From the NCBI GenBank assembly GCA_963764665.1, contig CAVXTL010000021.1, positions 62,001 to 126,000 on the forward strand: a DNA stretch of 64,000 nt. The letters are read 5' to 3'. This DNA is from JACVRW01 sp963764665 (GTDB lineage Bacteria > Actinomycetota > Thermoleophilia > Solirubrobacterales > Thermoleophilaceae). Below the pieces are notes generated by a model that was not told the origin of the DNA, ran no database searches, and saw only the letters and a list, made by a program, of their open reading frames with translations. Made by a program: the position numbers and the translations under genes. Numbering within the stretch: position 1 is the first letter of the stretch; each line of letters begins with the position of its first letter. Of this stretch, positions 36,003-44,954 are shown piece by piece.

Positions 36003-37873
36003 CCGAGGTGGCCGACAACACGGTCGTGGACGGCCGCTACCGGGTGGTGCGCCGGCTCGGCTCCGGCGGGATGGCCGACGTGTACTGCGCGGAGGACGTT
36101 CATCTCGGGCGCGACGTGGCGCTGAAGGTGCTCCACCGGCGCTTCGCGCAGGACCAGGAGTTCGTGGAGCGGTTCCGGCGCGAGGCCAAGGCCGCCGCCG
36201 GGCTCCAGCACCCGAATGTGGTCGGCGTGTTCGACCGCGGCGAGCACGACGGCACCTACTACATCGCGATGGAGTACCTGCCCGGCCGCACGCTCAAGGA
36301 CATCGTGTCGGCCGACGCGCCGCTCTCGCAGGAGCTCGTGATCGACCTCGGGCTCCAGATCCTCGCCGCCGCCGGCTTCGCTCACCGGCATTCGGTGATC
36401 CACAGGGACTTCAAGCCGCACAACGTGATCGTCGACCACGAGTGGAACGCCAAGGTCACCGACTTCGGGATCGCTCGCGCGGGCGCCTCCGAGATGACGG
36501 AGACGGGCTCGATCATGGGCACCGCGCAGTACCTATCCCCGGAGCAGGCCCAGGGCCACGCGGTGGGCGCCACGGCCGACCTCTACTCGATCGGCGTGAT
36601 GCTCTACGAGATGCTCTGCGGGCGGCTGCCGTTCGAGGGCGAGAGCGCCGTCTCGGTCGCGCTCAAGCATCTCTCGGAGCCGCCGGTGCCGATCTCGCAG
36701 CTGCGCCCCGATGTGAATCCGGCGCTCGAGTCGGTGGTGATGGCGGCGCTGGCCAAGGACCCGGCGCACCGCTGGCAGACCGCCGAGGACTTCTCGGAGG
36801 GGCTGCGCGCGGCGCGCGCCCACATCGACTCCGGCGCACCGGTGGCGCGCGACACGGCGGAGTTCGCGCCGGTGGCCGTGGCCCCGGTGGCCATCAACGG
36901 CAACGAGCCGCCGCCGCGCCGGCCGGAGGAGCGAGAGCGCAACTGGCCCTGGTTCACGATCGGCTTCATGGCGCTGCTGCTGCTCGGGCTGCTGGCGTTC
37001 CTCGCGCTGAGCGGCGTGCTCGCCGCGGAGAAGAAGGAGGTCCCGAGGGTCGTCGGCCAGCAGCTCATCCAGGCGCGGGAGCGGCTCGAGCGCGCAGGCT
37101 TCGACGTGCGCACCGAGCGCGTGCGCAGCCAGGCGGACTTCGACGAGGTGCTGGACCAGGACCCGGACGGGGGCGAGGAGGCCGACGAGGGGTCGACCGT
37201 CACGCTCGAGGTGTCGAGAGGCCCGGGCAACGTGCTCGTGCCGTCTGTGGCCAAGCGGCCGCAGGAGCAGGCGATCAGGGAGCTCGAGGACGCGGGCCTG
37301 AAGGTCAGCACGGAATCGCGGCCATCCGAGGACATCGAGGAGGGCCTGGCCATCGGCACGACGCCCAGGGCGGGCAACTCGGTCACCAGGGGCAGCCGCG
37401 TGACGCTCCTCGTGAGCTCGGGCCCGGAGCAGGTGGCGGTGCCGGACGTGGTCGGGCTGTCGCGTGACTCGGCCCAGGACAGCCTCCGCGGCGAGGGCCT
37501 CAAGGTGGTCGTGCGCGAGGAGCCCTCCGCCGACACCCCCGAGGACGAGGTGATCTCCCAGGATCCGGCGGCCGGCACCGAGGTCGACGCCGGCTCCAGG
37601 GTCACGATCACCGTGTCGAGCGGACCCGAGCAGGTGGCGGTGCCGGACGTGGTCGGCCTGTCCGCCGCGGAAGCGCGGCGCGACCTGAAAGAGGCGGGCC
37701 TCAAGGTGGTGGAGCGCACCTCGCCGACCGACGTGCCGACCGAGGACGGCATGGTGCTGGACCAGTCGCCGACCGTGGGCGAGGAAGTGGACGAGGGCGC
37801 CACCGTGGTGATCACCGTGGGGGCGTTCGAGGAGGACGACACGCTCGCGCCCGAGGAGACGCCCACCCCGTGA
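35999..37873 (+). CDS. pknB: PASTA-domain Ser/Thr kinase PknB
   Basis: 624 aa. Kinase domain at about 13-275: LGSGGMADVY, Lys43, HRDFKPHN (H135), DFGIARAGASEMTETGSIMG (activation loop), SPEQAQG. Membrane helix at about 318-340 (FTIGFMALLLLGLLAFLALS). Four extracellular PASTA repeats follow, with starts EVPRVVGQQLIQAR, LVPSVAKRPQEQAI, VAVPDVVGLSRDSAQ and VAVPDVVGLSAAEAR, ending in an acidic tail. PASTA domains sense muropeptides/lipid II and control cell-wall synthesis. GTGA overlap with the second ddl. Confidence 0.95.
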   Translation: MTEVADNTVVDGRYRVVRRLGSGGMADVYCAEDVHLGRDVALKVLHRRFAQDQEFVERFRREAKAAAGLQHPNVVGVFDRGEHDGTYYIAMEYLPGRTLKDIVSADAPLSQELVIDLGLQILAAAGFAHRHSVIHRDFKPHNVIVDHEWNAKVTDFGIARAGASEMTETGSIMGTAQYLSPEQAQGHAVGATADLYSIGVMLYEMLCGRLPFEGESAVSVALKHLSEPPVPISQLRPDVNPALESVVMAALAKDPAHRWQTAEDFSEGLRAARAHIDSGAPVARDTAEFAPVAVAPVAINGNEPPPRRPEERERNWPWFTIGFMALLLLGLLAFLALSGVLAAEKKEVPRVVGQQLIQARERLERAGFDVRTERVRSQADFDEVLDQDPDGGEEADEGSTVTLEVSRGPGNVLVPSVAKRPQEQAIRELEDAGLKVSTESRPSEDIEEGLAIGTTPRAGNSVTRGSRVTLLVSSGPEQVAVPDVVGLSRDSAQDSLRGEGLKVVVREEPSADTPEDEVISQDPAAGTEVDAGSRVTITVSSGPEQVAVPDVVGLSAAEARRDLKEAGLKVVERTSPTDVPTEDGMVLDQSPTVGEEVDEGATVVITVGAFEEDDTLAPEETPTP

Positions 37874-38835
37874 GGGTCGCCGTGCTGGGGGGCGGGCGCT
37901 CCAGCGAGCATCAGGTGTCGCTGGTGTCGGCCGAGTCGGTCCGCGCCGGGCTGGAGGAGGCCGGCCACACGCCCGTGGAGGTCATGCTCGAGCGCGACGG
38001 CCGCTGGACGAGCGACGGGCGTGCGCTGGCGCTCGAGCCCGGCGCCGGGCTGCTCGGCGCCGACGTGGCGTTTCCGGTCCTCCATGGCCCGTTCGGCGAG
38101 GACGGCACGGTGCAGGGCCTGCTGGAGCTGCTCGACGTGCCCTACGTGGGGGCGGGCGTGGCGGCGTCCGCCGTGGCCATGGACAAGTCGCTCTTCAAGG
38201 ACCTGCTGGCCGCGCACGGCGTGCCGCAGGTGGAGTACGCGGTGGCGCGCGACGGCAGCCCTCTCGACCTGGCGGGCCTCACGCCGCCGCTGTTCGTGAA
38301 GCCGGCCCGGCTCGGCTCCTCGGTGGGGATCTCGAAGGTGTGGTCGGAGGAGGAGCTCGACGCAGCGCTACGGCACGCCTTCGAGCACGACCCGATCGCC
38401 CTGCTGGAGCGCCTGGTGGACGGCATGGAGGTGGAGTGCTCGGTGCTCGGCCACTCCGACCCGGTCGCCTCGCGACCGGGGGAGATCGTCCTGCAGCGCG
38501 GCGAGGGCTGGTACGACTACGAGGCCAAGTACGAGAGCGGCGGAATGGAGCTGATCGTGCCCGCCCGCCTGCCGGAGGCGACGCTAGAGACGGTGCGGCG
38601 GCTGGCCGTCGAGACCTTCCGGATCGTCGGCTGCTCCGGGATGGCGCGCGTGGACTTCTTCGTGGAGGACGACCGGGTGCTCGTGAACGAGCTCAACACG
38701 ATCCCCGGGTTCACCTCGACGAGCGTCTACGCCAAGCTGCTCGAGGCCGACGGGATTCCCTACTCGGACCTGCTGGACCGGCTCGTGGGGTTGGCGCTCG
38801 AGCGCCACGAAGAGCAGCGGAAGTACAGGTACTGA
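37870..38835 (+). CDS. ddl: D-alanine--D-alanine ligase (second paralog)
   Basis: 321-aa ATP-grasp enzyme. VAVLGGGRSSEHQVSLVSAE, FPVLHGPFGEDGTVQGLLEL, PPLFVKPARLGSSVGISKV, the omega loop GWYDYEAKYESGGMELIVPA (Tyr specific for D-Ala-D-Ala) and VNELNTIPGFTSTSVYAKLL. Closer to the canonical DdlA/B pattern than the paralog at 7956 (EHQVSL and YDYEAKY versus ERSVSL and YDFEARY). Coupled to pknB by GTGA and so expressed with the elongation cluster. Confidence 0.92.
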   Translation: MRVAVLGGGRSSEHQVSLVSAESVRAGLEEAGHTPVEVMLERDGRWTSDGRALALEPGAGLLGADVAFPVLHGPFGEDGTVQGLLELLDVPYVGAGVAASAVAMDKSLFKDLLAAHGVPQVEYAVARDGSPLDLAGLTPPLFVKPARLGSSVGISKVWSEEELDAALRHAFEHDPIALLERLVDGMEVECSVLGHSDPVASRPGEIVLQRGEGWYDYEAKYESGGMELIVPARLPEATLETVRRLAVETFRIVGCSGMARVDFFVEDDRVLVNELNTIPGFTSTSVYAKLLEADGIPYSDLLDRLVGLALERHEEQRKYRY

Positions 38836-38841
38836 CTACAG

Positions 38842-38861
38842 CTGGGGGCTCGCGCCCCCAG
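38842..38861. terminator. Hairpin terminator between ddl and the convergent kinase gene
   Basis: CTGGGGGC-TCGC-GCCCCCAG: perfect 8-bp stem and 4-base loop, six bases after the ddl stop and 34 bases beyond the stop of the leftward kinase gene. Probably bidirectional. Confidence 0.6.
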
Positions 38862-38895
38862 ACCCCCGCGACACCTGGCCGGTCGCTGCCGAGGT

Positions 38896-40380
38896 TCAGC
38901 GCTTGAGGGACAGCTCCTGAATGCGGACCTTGCCGCCTTCCGGGAGCGTGGTGATCCAGAAGAGGTAGTAGCGGAAGCGGCGCTGGGCGGTGTCGAGCTG
39001 GAAGTGCTGGTTCTCCGCGACCTTCTCGGTGCCGCTCAGCTTGGTCCAGCCACCGATCGTGCCGGGCACGCCGTTGGGCGCGCCGTAGACGGCCGCCTCG
39101 AAGCCGGGTGTGGAGGTGACCACGTCCAGCCGCCGGCCGGGGAGCGGCTTCCCGGCGTCCAGGTAGAGGCCCACGCCGGTCTTGTCGTTCGGCCAGACGC
39201 TGTTCTCGTAGGTCTCGGTCTCCCAGTTGGTGGGGAGCTGGCCGTCGATCGCGTACTGGGTGGCGCTCGGATACTCCTGGCTGTCGCCCTGCGGGTCGTA
39301 GTCGGTGGCGGCGCTCGAGCCGAGCTGGACCTCGCTCAGCCCGCGCGCGCTCGGCGCGACGGTGCCCCCGGCGCCCTTCTCGGTGCGCGTGGCCACGAAG
39401 GCGATCGCCCCAGCACAGAGCGCGAGCGCGATCACCGCGACGAACAGTGCCCGGCGCGGGTGGCGCAGCCGCTCGGGGGCGAAGTCGCCGGTGTCCCCGG
39501 GCAGGGAGCGCAGGATGGTCGTGGCCTCGCCGGTGGCCTCGCCGGTCCGCGAGGCCTCGATCCCCAGCACCTGCTCCAGGTCGTGGACCATCTCCTCGAC
39601 GGTCGCGTAGCGGTTGGCCGTCTCCTTTGAGGTGGCGCGCTCGACCACGGCGGCCAGCGCGGCCGAGATCTCCGGACGCAGCCGCTGCACGTCCGGCATC
39701 GGCTCCCGCACGTGCTTCATCGCCACGGCCACCTGCGTGTCGGCGCGGAACGGCGCCTCGCCGACGAGCATCTCGTAGAGCACGATGCCGAGCGAGTAGA
39801 TGTCCGACTGCTCCGTGACCTCGTGCCCCAGCGCCTGCTCGGGCGAGACGTAGTCGGTGGTGCCGAGCACCCGCCCGGTGGCGGTGAGGCCCTGGGACTC
39901 GAGCGAGCGCGAGATCCCGAAGTCGGTGAGCTTGGCGCGCCCGTCGAGGTCGATGAGGATGTTCTGCGGCTTGATGTCGCGGTGCACCAGCTTGTGCGAG
40001 TGGGCGCAGGACAGCGCTCTGCCGATCTCGATCGCGTACGCCAGCGACTCCGACACGGGCAGCCGCCCCTCGCGCCGGATCCGGTCCTTGAGCGTCTCGC
40101 CCTCCACGAACTCGAGCACGATGTAGGGGGTGCCGTCGTCCTCCCCGGCGTCGATCACCGTGACCACGTGCGGGTGGTTGAGCTGGGCCACGGCGCGCGC
40201 CTCGCGTCGGAAGCGCTCGAGCTGGTCCGGGTCCGTCGAGATGTCCCGGTGCATCATCTTGATGGCCACCCAGCGCTCGAGCGTCGGGTCGAAGGCGCGG
40301 TACACGCTCGACATGCCACCCGACCCGACCTTCTCGTCGAGCCGGTAGCGATCGGCTATGTGGGTGCGTGTCACCGTCAT
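38896..40380 (-). CDS. Ser/Thr protein kinase with discoidin-like extracellular domain
   Basis: 494 aa. Kinase domain at about 10-270: VGSGGMSSVYRAFD, VAIKMMHRD, LVHRDIKPQNIL, LTDFGISRS, YVSPEQALG. A juxtamembrane linker and one helix (RALFVAVIALALCAGAIAFV) at about 312-331 lead to an extracellular domain of about 155 aa (DYDPQGDSQEYPSATQYAID, LPTNWETETYENSV, VGLYLDAGKPLPGRRLDVVT), which looks like an F5/8 type C (discoidin) carbohydrate-binding fold. It could sense cell-wall or capsule sugars (inference). ATG 40380; only 17 bp separates it from the divergent gene at 40398. Confidence 0.88.
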   Translation of the reverse strand: MTVTRTHIADRYRLDEKVGSGGMSSVYRAFDPTLERWVAIKMMHRDISTDPDQLERFRREARAVAQLNHPHVVTVIDAGEDDGTPYIVLEFVEGETLKDRIRREGRLPVSESLAYAIEIGRALSCAHSHKLVHRDIKPQNILIDLDGRAKLTDFGISRSLESQGLTATGRVLGTTDYVSPEQALGHEVTEQSDIYSLGIVLYEMLVGEAPFRADTQVAVAMKHVREPMPDVQRLRPEISAALAAVVERATSKETANRYATVEEMVHDLEQVLGIEASRTGEATGEATTILRSLPGDTGDFAPERLRHPRRALFVAVIALALCAGAIAFVATRTEKGAGGTVAPSARGLSEVQLGSSAATDYDPQGDSQEYPSATQYAIDGQLPTNWETETYENSVWPNDKTGVGLYLDAGKPLPGRRLDVVTSTPGFEAAVYGAPNGVPGTIGGWTKLSGTEKVAENQHFQLDTAQRRFRYYLFWITTLPEGGKVRIQELSLKR

Positions 40381-40397
40381 CTATTTTCCGCTTCCGG

Positions 40398-41219
40398 ATG
40401 CCCCTGCGCGCCCGTTCCTACACAGACCCCGCATCCTCGGCATCCTGGGCCGCGGAGCCCAAGCGCCGCGCCCTACTCGTGGAATTCGGCAACGACCTCG
40501 CATTCACCTACGTGATGGGCGGTCTGGTCCGAGACTACGAGGATGACCACTCGGACGCGTCGGCGGGCCGCGGGGGCGGACGGATGTACGAGTCGCTGCT
40601 CGAGAGCTGGCTCGACGAAGCGGCCCGATCGCGGATGCCGATGGACCCGCGGATCTGGTCCGAGGGCCCGATTCGCTCCACCTACCCCGCCTGCATGGCG
40701 GTCAAGGCGGCGGCCGAGCAGGGCCCCGAGGCGGCCGCGCGCTACCTGAGAGCGGTCCGGGAGGGGCTGATGTGCTTCCGCCGCAAGCTCGACTCGCCAG
40801 AGCCGCTCGTGGAGGTGGCGCGCGAGGCCGGGCTGGACGTGGCCCGCTTTGGCTTGGACGTTCAGTCGAACGCGATCGTGGAGGCGTTCGGCGCCGATCT
40901 GGACGAGACGCGCTCGGAGGGCGCAGAGCTCCCCTGGATCCGCTTCGACGGCGACGCCGGGACGACCACGGTGTCCGGCCCGGAGCCCTACGAGCAGTGG
41001 CGCGCCGCGGCGCTGGCCGCCGGCGCCCAGCCCTCCGAGGAGCCGCGGCCGGATCCGCCGGCCGCTCTGCGGCGCTTCGGGAGGATGGCCACCGTGGAGG
41101 TGGAGGCCGTGTGCGACCTGTCGAACCAGGCGGCGGAGACGCAGCTCTGGCGGCTTGCCGGCGAGGGCCGCGTGCGCCCGGTGCGCGTGCTCACCGGAGT
41201 GCTCTGGGAGCCGGCGTAG
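40398..41219 (+). CDS. DsbA/FrnE-like thioredoxin-fold protein lacking the CxxC motif
   Basis: About 273 aa. Matches the DsbA-family (SpxH/FrnE-like) pattern: SYTDPASSASWAAEPKRRAL, FGNDLAFTYVMGGL, GPIRSTYPACMAVKAAAEQG, LREGLMCFRRKLDS-like segment (REGLMCFRRKLDSPEPL). At the place where relatives have DPxCPWSW, this protein has DPASSASW, so both redox cysteines are lost. Two other Cys remain downstream. It is likely a non-redox adaptor or binding protein rather than an oxidoreductase (inference). ATG 40398; a TATTTT lies ten bases upstream. GTG 40368 is a possible earlier start but overlaps the divergent kinase gene. Confidence 0.75.
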   Translation: MPLRARSYTDPASSASWAAEPKRRALLVEFGNDLAFTYVMGGLVRDYEDDHSDASAGRGGGRMYESLLESWLDEAARSRMPMDPRIWSEGPIRSTYPACMAVKAAAEQGPEAAARYLRAVREGLMCFRRKLDSPEPLVEVAREAGLDVARFGLDVQSNAIVEAFGADLDETRSEGAELPWIRFDGDAGTTTVSGPEPYEQWRAAALAAGAQPSEEPRPDPPAALRRFGRMATVEVEAVCDLSNQAAETQLWRLAGEGRVRPVRVLTGVLWEPA

Positions 41220-41220
41220 C

Positions 41221-42297
41221 TCAGGCGGGGGCGAATCCGGCATCGCGGCGGCCCGCGAGGCCCTGCGACGGAAGCTCCACCACGCCGGCGTTCGGCGTGA
41301 CCGCGCCCACCACCGCCGCGCCGGGATGGTGGCGTGCCAGCAGCTCCACCGCGGCCGCGGCGTCGGCGGCGGGCACCACGCAGCAGAAGCCGCAGCCCAT
41401 GTTGAACACCTCGTAGAGCTCGGCCGGCTCCACCGGGCCGCGCTCGGCGATCAGCCGGAACACGGCGGAGGGCTCCGGCAGCGCGTCCAGCCGGTAGCCC
41501 ACCTCGGCCTCGAGGCGGAGCAGGTTGAGGAAGCCCTCGCCGGTGATGTGTGCGAGCCCGCGCACGTCGACCGCCGACTCGAGCAGCTCCCGGACCGCGC
41601 GCACGTAGACCACGGTTGGCTCGAGGAGGGTCTCGCCGACGGTGGCGCCGCCGAGCTCGGCCGGCCGCTCGTCGAGGTCGGTGAGCACCGAGCGCGCAAG
41701 CGTCAGCCCGTTCGAGTGGATACCGCTCGAGGGCAGGCCCACGATGGCGTCGCCGGGCTCCACCGAGGCGCCCGTGACGATCGCGTCGAGGTCCACCAGG
41801 CCCACGCAGAAGCCGGCCAGGTCGAAGCCGTTGGGGGAGGGGTGCCCGCGGATCAGCTCGGGCAGCACGGCCAGCTCGCCACCGGGAATCTCGATGCCGG
41901 CGAGCTCGGCGCCTCTCCGGAGCCCCTCTCCGATCTGCCCGAGCGTCTCGGGGTCGGCCTCCTCCACCGCCACGTAGTCGAGCAGCGCGATCGGCTCCGC
42001 ACCCACGCAGACGATGTCGTTGGCGTTCATGGCCACCAGGTCGATGCCCACGGTGTCGAAGCGCCGCAGCTCCTCGCAGATGATCACCTTCGTGCCCACT
42101 CCGTCGCAGGACAGCGCCAGGCCGCGGCGCTCGTCGAGCCGGAGCACGTTGGCGTAGTGCCCGGACCCGAGCGCGGCCCGCGAGGCACGGCCGAGGTCGA
42201 TTCCGGCGAGTGCTCCCACGAGCGCGCTCACCGCGTCGGCTGAGCGCGACTGGTCCACTCCCGAGCGCGCGTAGGCCCCTTCAGGCATCTGGGCCAT
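41221..42297 (-). CDS. purM: Phosphoribosylformylglycinamidine cyclo-ligase
   Basis: 358 aa; makes AIR from FGAM with ATP in purine synthesis. Motifs: YARSGVDQSRSADAVSALVG, LALSCDGVGTKVIICEELRR, DLVAMNANDIVCVGAEPIAL, GLPSSGIHSNGLTLARSVL, LAHITGEGFLNLLRL, VFNMGCGFCCVVP. A pur gene alone here; no other pur genes flank it. Ends one base from the convergent gene. Start ATG 42297 (ATG 42288 possible). Confidence 0.95.
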   Translation of the reverse strand: MAQMPEGAYARSGVDQSRSADAVSALVGALAGIDLGRASRAALGSGHYANVLRLDERRGLALSCDGVGTKVIICEELRRFDTVGIDLVAMNANDIVCVGAEPIALLDYVAVEEADPETLGQIGEGLRRGAELAGIEIPGGELAVLPELIRGHPSPNGFDLAGFCVGLVDLDAIVTGASVEPGDAIVGLPSSGIHSNGLTLARSVLTDLDERPAELGGATVGETLLEPTVVYVRAVRELLESAVDVRGLAHITGEGFLNLLRLEAEVGYRLDALPEPSAVFRLIAERGPVEPAELYEVFNMGCGFCCVVPAADAAAAVELLARHHPGAAVVGAVTPNAGVVELPSQGLAGRRDAGFAPA

Positions 42298-42335
42298 TCA
42301 AGCGGATGCCGCGGCCGGGGCGCAGGCGGGCCGGC

Positions 42336-44096
42336 TCAGGGACGGCGCCGGAGCGCCAGGGCCACGGTGTCGTCGGTCATCCCGCCCGCCCAGTCGGCGA
42401 TCTCCTCGTGCACCACGCGCACGAGCTCCTCGGGGCCGTGCGCCGCCGCGCGCTTGCCCACCAGCTCGGAGAGCCGCTCGTGGCCGTAGACCTCGCCGGC
42501 GCGGCGCGCCTCGATCAGCCCGTCCGTGTACGCGAAGAGCATCTCGCCGTGGTCGAGGGCCAGCTCGGCCTCCTCGAACTCGGCGGGGACCGCCACGCCG
42601 AGGGGCAGGTCGCGAGCTCTCAGGCGTGTGACCTCGTGACCCGAGACGATCAGGGGCGGGAGGTGCCCGGCGTTGGCGTAGCGCAGCGAGCTCTCGGAGA
42701 GGACGCCCAGGAACGCCGTCACGAAGCTGTCCTCCGGGAGCCTGCCCTCGAGCATCGAGTTGGCCTGCGTGAGCACCACCGCCGGCGAGCTCTCGTCCCA
42801 GCTGCGGGCCTCGACGAAGAACCGGACCATGGCGCTCAGCGCCGCGGTCTCCACGCCCTTGCCCGCCACGTCGCCGATCAGGAGCGCCACCTCGCCGCTC
42901 GGGAGCCGCCAGACGCCGTAGAGGTCGCCGCCCGTGGGCTCCCCGGCCGCCGGCGAGTAGAGCAGCCCGGTCTCGTATCCGGGCAGCTCCGGCAGCGACT
43001 CGGGCACGAAGCCGAGCGTGAGCGCCCGGGCGATCCGCCGCTCGCGCTCGAAGTCGATCGCGTTGGCGATCGCGGCCGCGGAGGAGCGCGCGAGCTGCAC
43101 GAGCAGCTCGAGGTCCTCCTGCCAGAAGCGGTCCGGGTCCTCGTGCGCCACGGACAGCACGCCGTAGAGCCGCGGCCCGAGCTCGAGCGGGGCGTGCATG
43201 AAGCAGCCGATGCCCTGGGCGCGCATCAGCCGCCCGTCCACCCCCTCGGCCTCGTCGCTTCGCAACAGGATCGGGGTGCGCGAGCGCGCCACCTCGCCCA
43301 CGGCGCCGCCGTCGAGCGACAGCCGGGCCTCGTCGGCGCCGAGCGAGAAGTCCACGCTGGCCGCCACCCGCAGCTCGCGGGCCCGCGAGTCGAGCCGCGT
43401 GAGGAGCGCCTTCGTCGCGCCGGTCACGCTCGCCGCGTGGTCCACCACGCGACGGTGAACCTCGTCCGGCTCGAGCGATCCGGCCACCGCCTCGGCGGCC
43501 CGCTTGAGCCGCAGCTCGTGCCGGGCGCGCCGCGCCTCGGCCTCCAGCAGCGCCGCTCGCTCCATGGCCATCGCAGTGAGGTCGGCCACCACCTCGACGC
43601 TCCGCAGGTCGCCGGTGTCGAGCGGCTGCGAGGGGTCGAGCGATGCCAGCAGGATCACGCCGAGCGGGTGCCCCACGGCGGTGCGCAGGCGCCAGGCGAT
43701 CACGGAGGCCATCCGGAACGAGCCCCAGACCTCGCCGGCGCGGTCCTCGCCGAGCGCCTCCACGAGCTCGGCCAGCAGGTCGGGGGCGGCCTCCCACGCC
43801 TCCACCCGCGGGAGCAGCAGCGGCCGGGAGCGCTCGAGGGCGGCCTCCACGAGCCCGCGCCGGCCGCGCTCCAGGGCTCTGCCGGCCGCGGGCTGGAGTG
43901 CCTCGCTCAGCTCCGGCGTGGCGAACCAACCGGCAGCACGCTCGAGTCTGCCGCGTTCCTCGTCGACCGTTACGAATGCCACCGCGTCCACGCGCAGCAG
44001 CGCACGGATGTCCTCGACCAGGCGGGCGGAGGTTCGCTCGCTCCAGCCGTCAGGGCCGCGGCTTGAAGCAGGGGGTGGCAGGGTGCTTGAGGTCAA
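42336..44096 (-). CDS. GAF-domain PP2C (SpoIIE/RsbU-type) Ser phosphatase
   Basis: 586 aa. Two GAF-like domains (about 20-165 and 195-345; the second has MHAPLELGPRLYGVLSVAHE) and a C-terminal PPM/SpoIIE phosphatase at about 355-585: GLLYSPAAGEPTGGDLYGVW, LLIGDVAGKGVETAALSAMV, LRYANAGHLPPLIV, LFAYTDGLIEARRAG, GGMTDDTVALAL. Such proteins activate anti-anti-sigma factors in partner-switching stress pathways; no sigma/anti-sigma genes are adjacent. The assigned start is TTG 44096 without a clear Shine-Dalgarno, so it may start slightly downstream. Confidence 0.88.
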   Translation of the reverse strand: MTSSTLPPPASSRGPDGWSERTSARLVEDIRALLRVDAVAFVTVDEERGRLERAAGWFATPELSEALQPAAGRALERGRRGLVEAALERSRPLLLPRVEAWEAAPDLLAELVEALGEDRAGEVWGSFRMASVIAWRLRTAVGHPLGVILLASLDPSQPLDTGDLRSVEVVADLTAMAMERAALLEAEARRARHELRLKRAAEAVAGSLEPDEVHRRVVDHAASVTGATKALLTRLDSRARELRVAASVDFSLGADEARLSLDGGAVGEVARSRTPILLRSDEAEGVDGRLMRAQGIGCFMHAPLELGPRLYGVLSVAHEDPDRFWQEDLELLVQLARSSAAAIANAIDFERERRIARALTLGFVPESLPELPGYETGLLYSPAAGEPTGGDLYGVWRLPSGEVALLIGDVAGKGVETAALSAMVRFFVEARSWDESSPAVVLTQANSMLEGRLPEDSFVTAFLGVLSESSLRYANAGHLPPLIVSGHEVTRLRARDLPLGVAVPAEFEEAELALDHGEMLFAYTDGLIEARRAGEVYGHERLSELVGKRAAAHGPEELVRVVHEEIADWAGGMTDDTVALALRRRP

Positions 44097-44128
44097 GGGG
44101 GGATTTCGAGCGTTGCTTCGAGCCCCCC
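44097..44128. terminator. Hairpin between uppP and the RsbU-like gene
   Basis: GGGGGG ... CCCCCC (44097-44102 with 44123-44128) enclosing TCGA/TCGA arms. It is about 50 bases after the uppP stop and directly upstream of the RsbU-like start, so a terminator for uppP is likely. Confidence 0.4.
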
Positions 44129-44180
44129 GCCCAGCTTCACTTTACGCGGGATTCCGCCGTGGCGCCAATGACAACCGGCG

Positions 44181-44954
44181 TCAGCGGCGCGGTCGGGAGG
44201 CGGCCAGCGCCAGGGCGCCGAACGCGATCCGGTAGGCGGCGAGCGGCAAGTAGGAGCCCTCGCCCGCCACTCGCCGGAACACGCTCCGCGCGGCCATCGC
44301 CGCGGTAAGCGACGCGCCTGCGCCGGCCGCCATGCCCGGGACACCGTCGAGCGCGTCGCCGTGCGCGACGCGGAACGCCTTCAGCGCGGCCGCCCCGGCG
44401 GTCACGGGGAGTGCGGCCTGGAGCGCCAGGTCAGCCGCAGCGGGCCTGCCGAGCCCGCGCAACCGGGCCGCCGTGAGCACTGCCCCCGCACGCGAGACAC
44501 CGGGGACGAGGGCCAGCGCCTGCGCCACGCCCGCTGCCACGTGGTCGCCCGCGTCGGCCTCGGCGCGATCGCCGTGCCGGCGGTCGGCCAGCCACAGGGC
44601 CGCGCCGGCCGCGATCTGGGCCGCCGCCACCGTGCGGGGTCCGCCGAGGCGCCGCTCGATCGGGCGCTCGAGCACGAGACCGGCCAGGGCGGGGGGAATC
44701 ACGGTGAGCGCCAGCAGCGCCGGGCGCGGCCGCCGCCCGCCTGCCAGGGCCGTCAGGGCCAGGGCGGGCGCCGTGCCCGCGTGGAGCGCCACCTCGAATG
44801 CCTTGCGCTCGTCTGGGGCCAGCGCGTCGTAGCGCCAGCCGAGCAGTCGCGGGACGATCGCCAGATGCGCTGAGCTGGATACGGGCACCAGCTCCGTGAC
44901 GCCCTGGATGAGGCCCAGCGCGACGGCCTCCCGGAGGGGCAGCCGCTCGCTCAG
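44181..44954 (-). CDS. uppP: Undecaprenyl-diphosphatase UppP (BacA-like)
   Basis: About 257 aa, about eight membrane helices. Recycles undecaprenyl pyrophosphate for cell-wall and polysaccharide synthesis. Motif 1 VALGLIQGVTELVPVSSSAH and motif 2 LVPGVSRAGAVLTAARLRGL (family PGVSRSGxTI) are present, though somewhat diverged. No ATG, GTG or TTG lies between the upstream DedA coding region and motif 1; the only sensible start is CTG 44954, whose CTGA overlaps the DedA stop. A longer open frame upstream is a shadow of the dedA gene. Confidence 0.85.
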   Translation of the reverse strand: MSERLPLREAVALGLIQGVTELVPVSSSAHLAIVPRLLGWRYDALAPDERKAFEVALHAGTAPALALTALAGGRRPRPALLALTVIPPALAGLVLERPIERRLGGPRTVAAAQIAAGAALWLADRRHGDRAEADAGDHVAAGVAQALALVPGVSRAGAVLTAARLRGLGRPAAADLALQAALPVTAGAAALKAFRVAHGDALDGVPGMAAGAGASLTAAMAARSVFRRVAGEGSYLPLAAYRIAFGALALAASRPRR

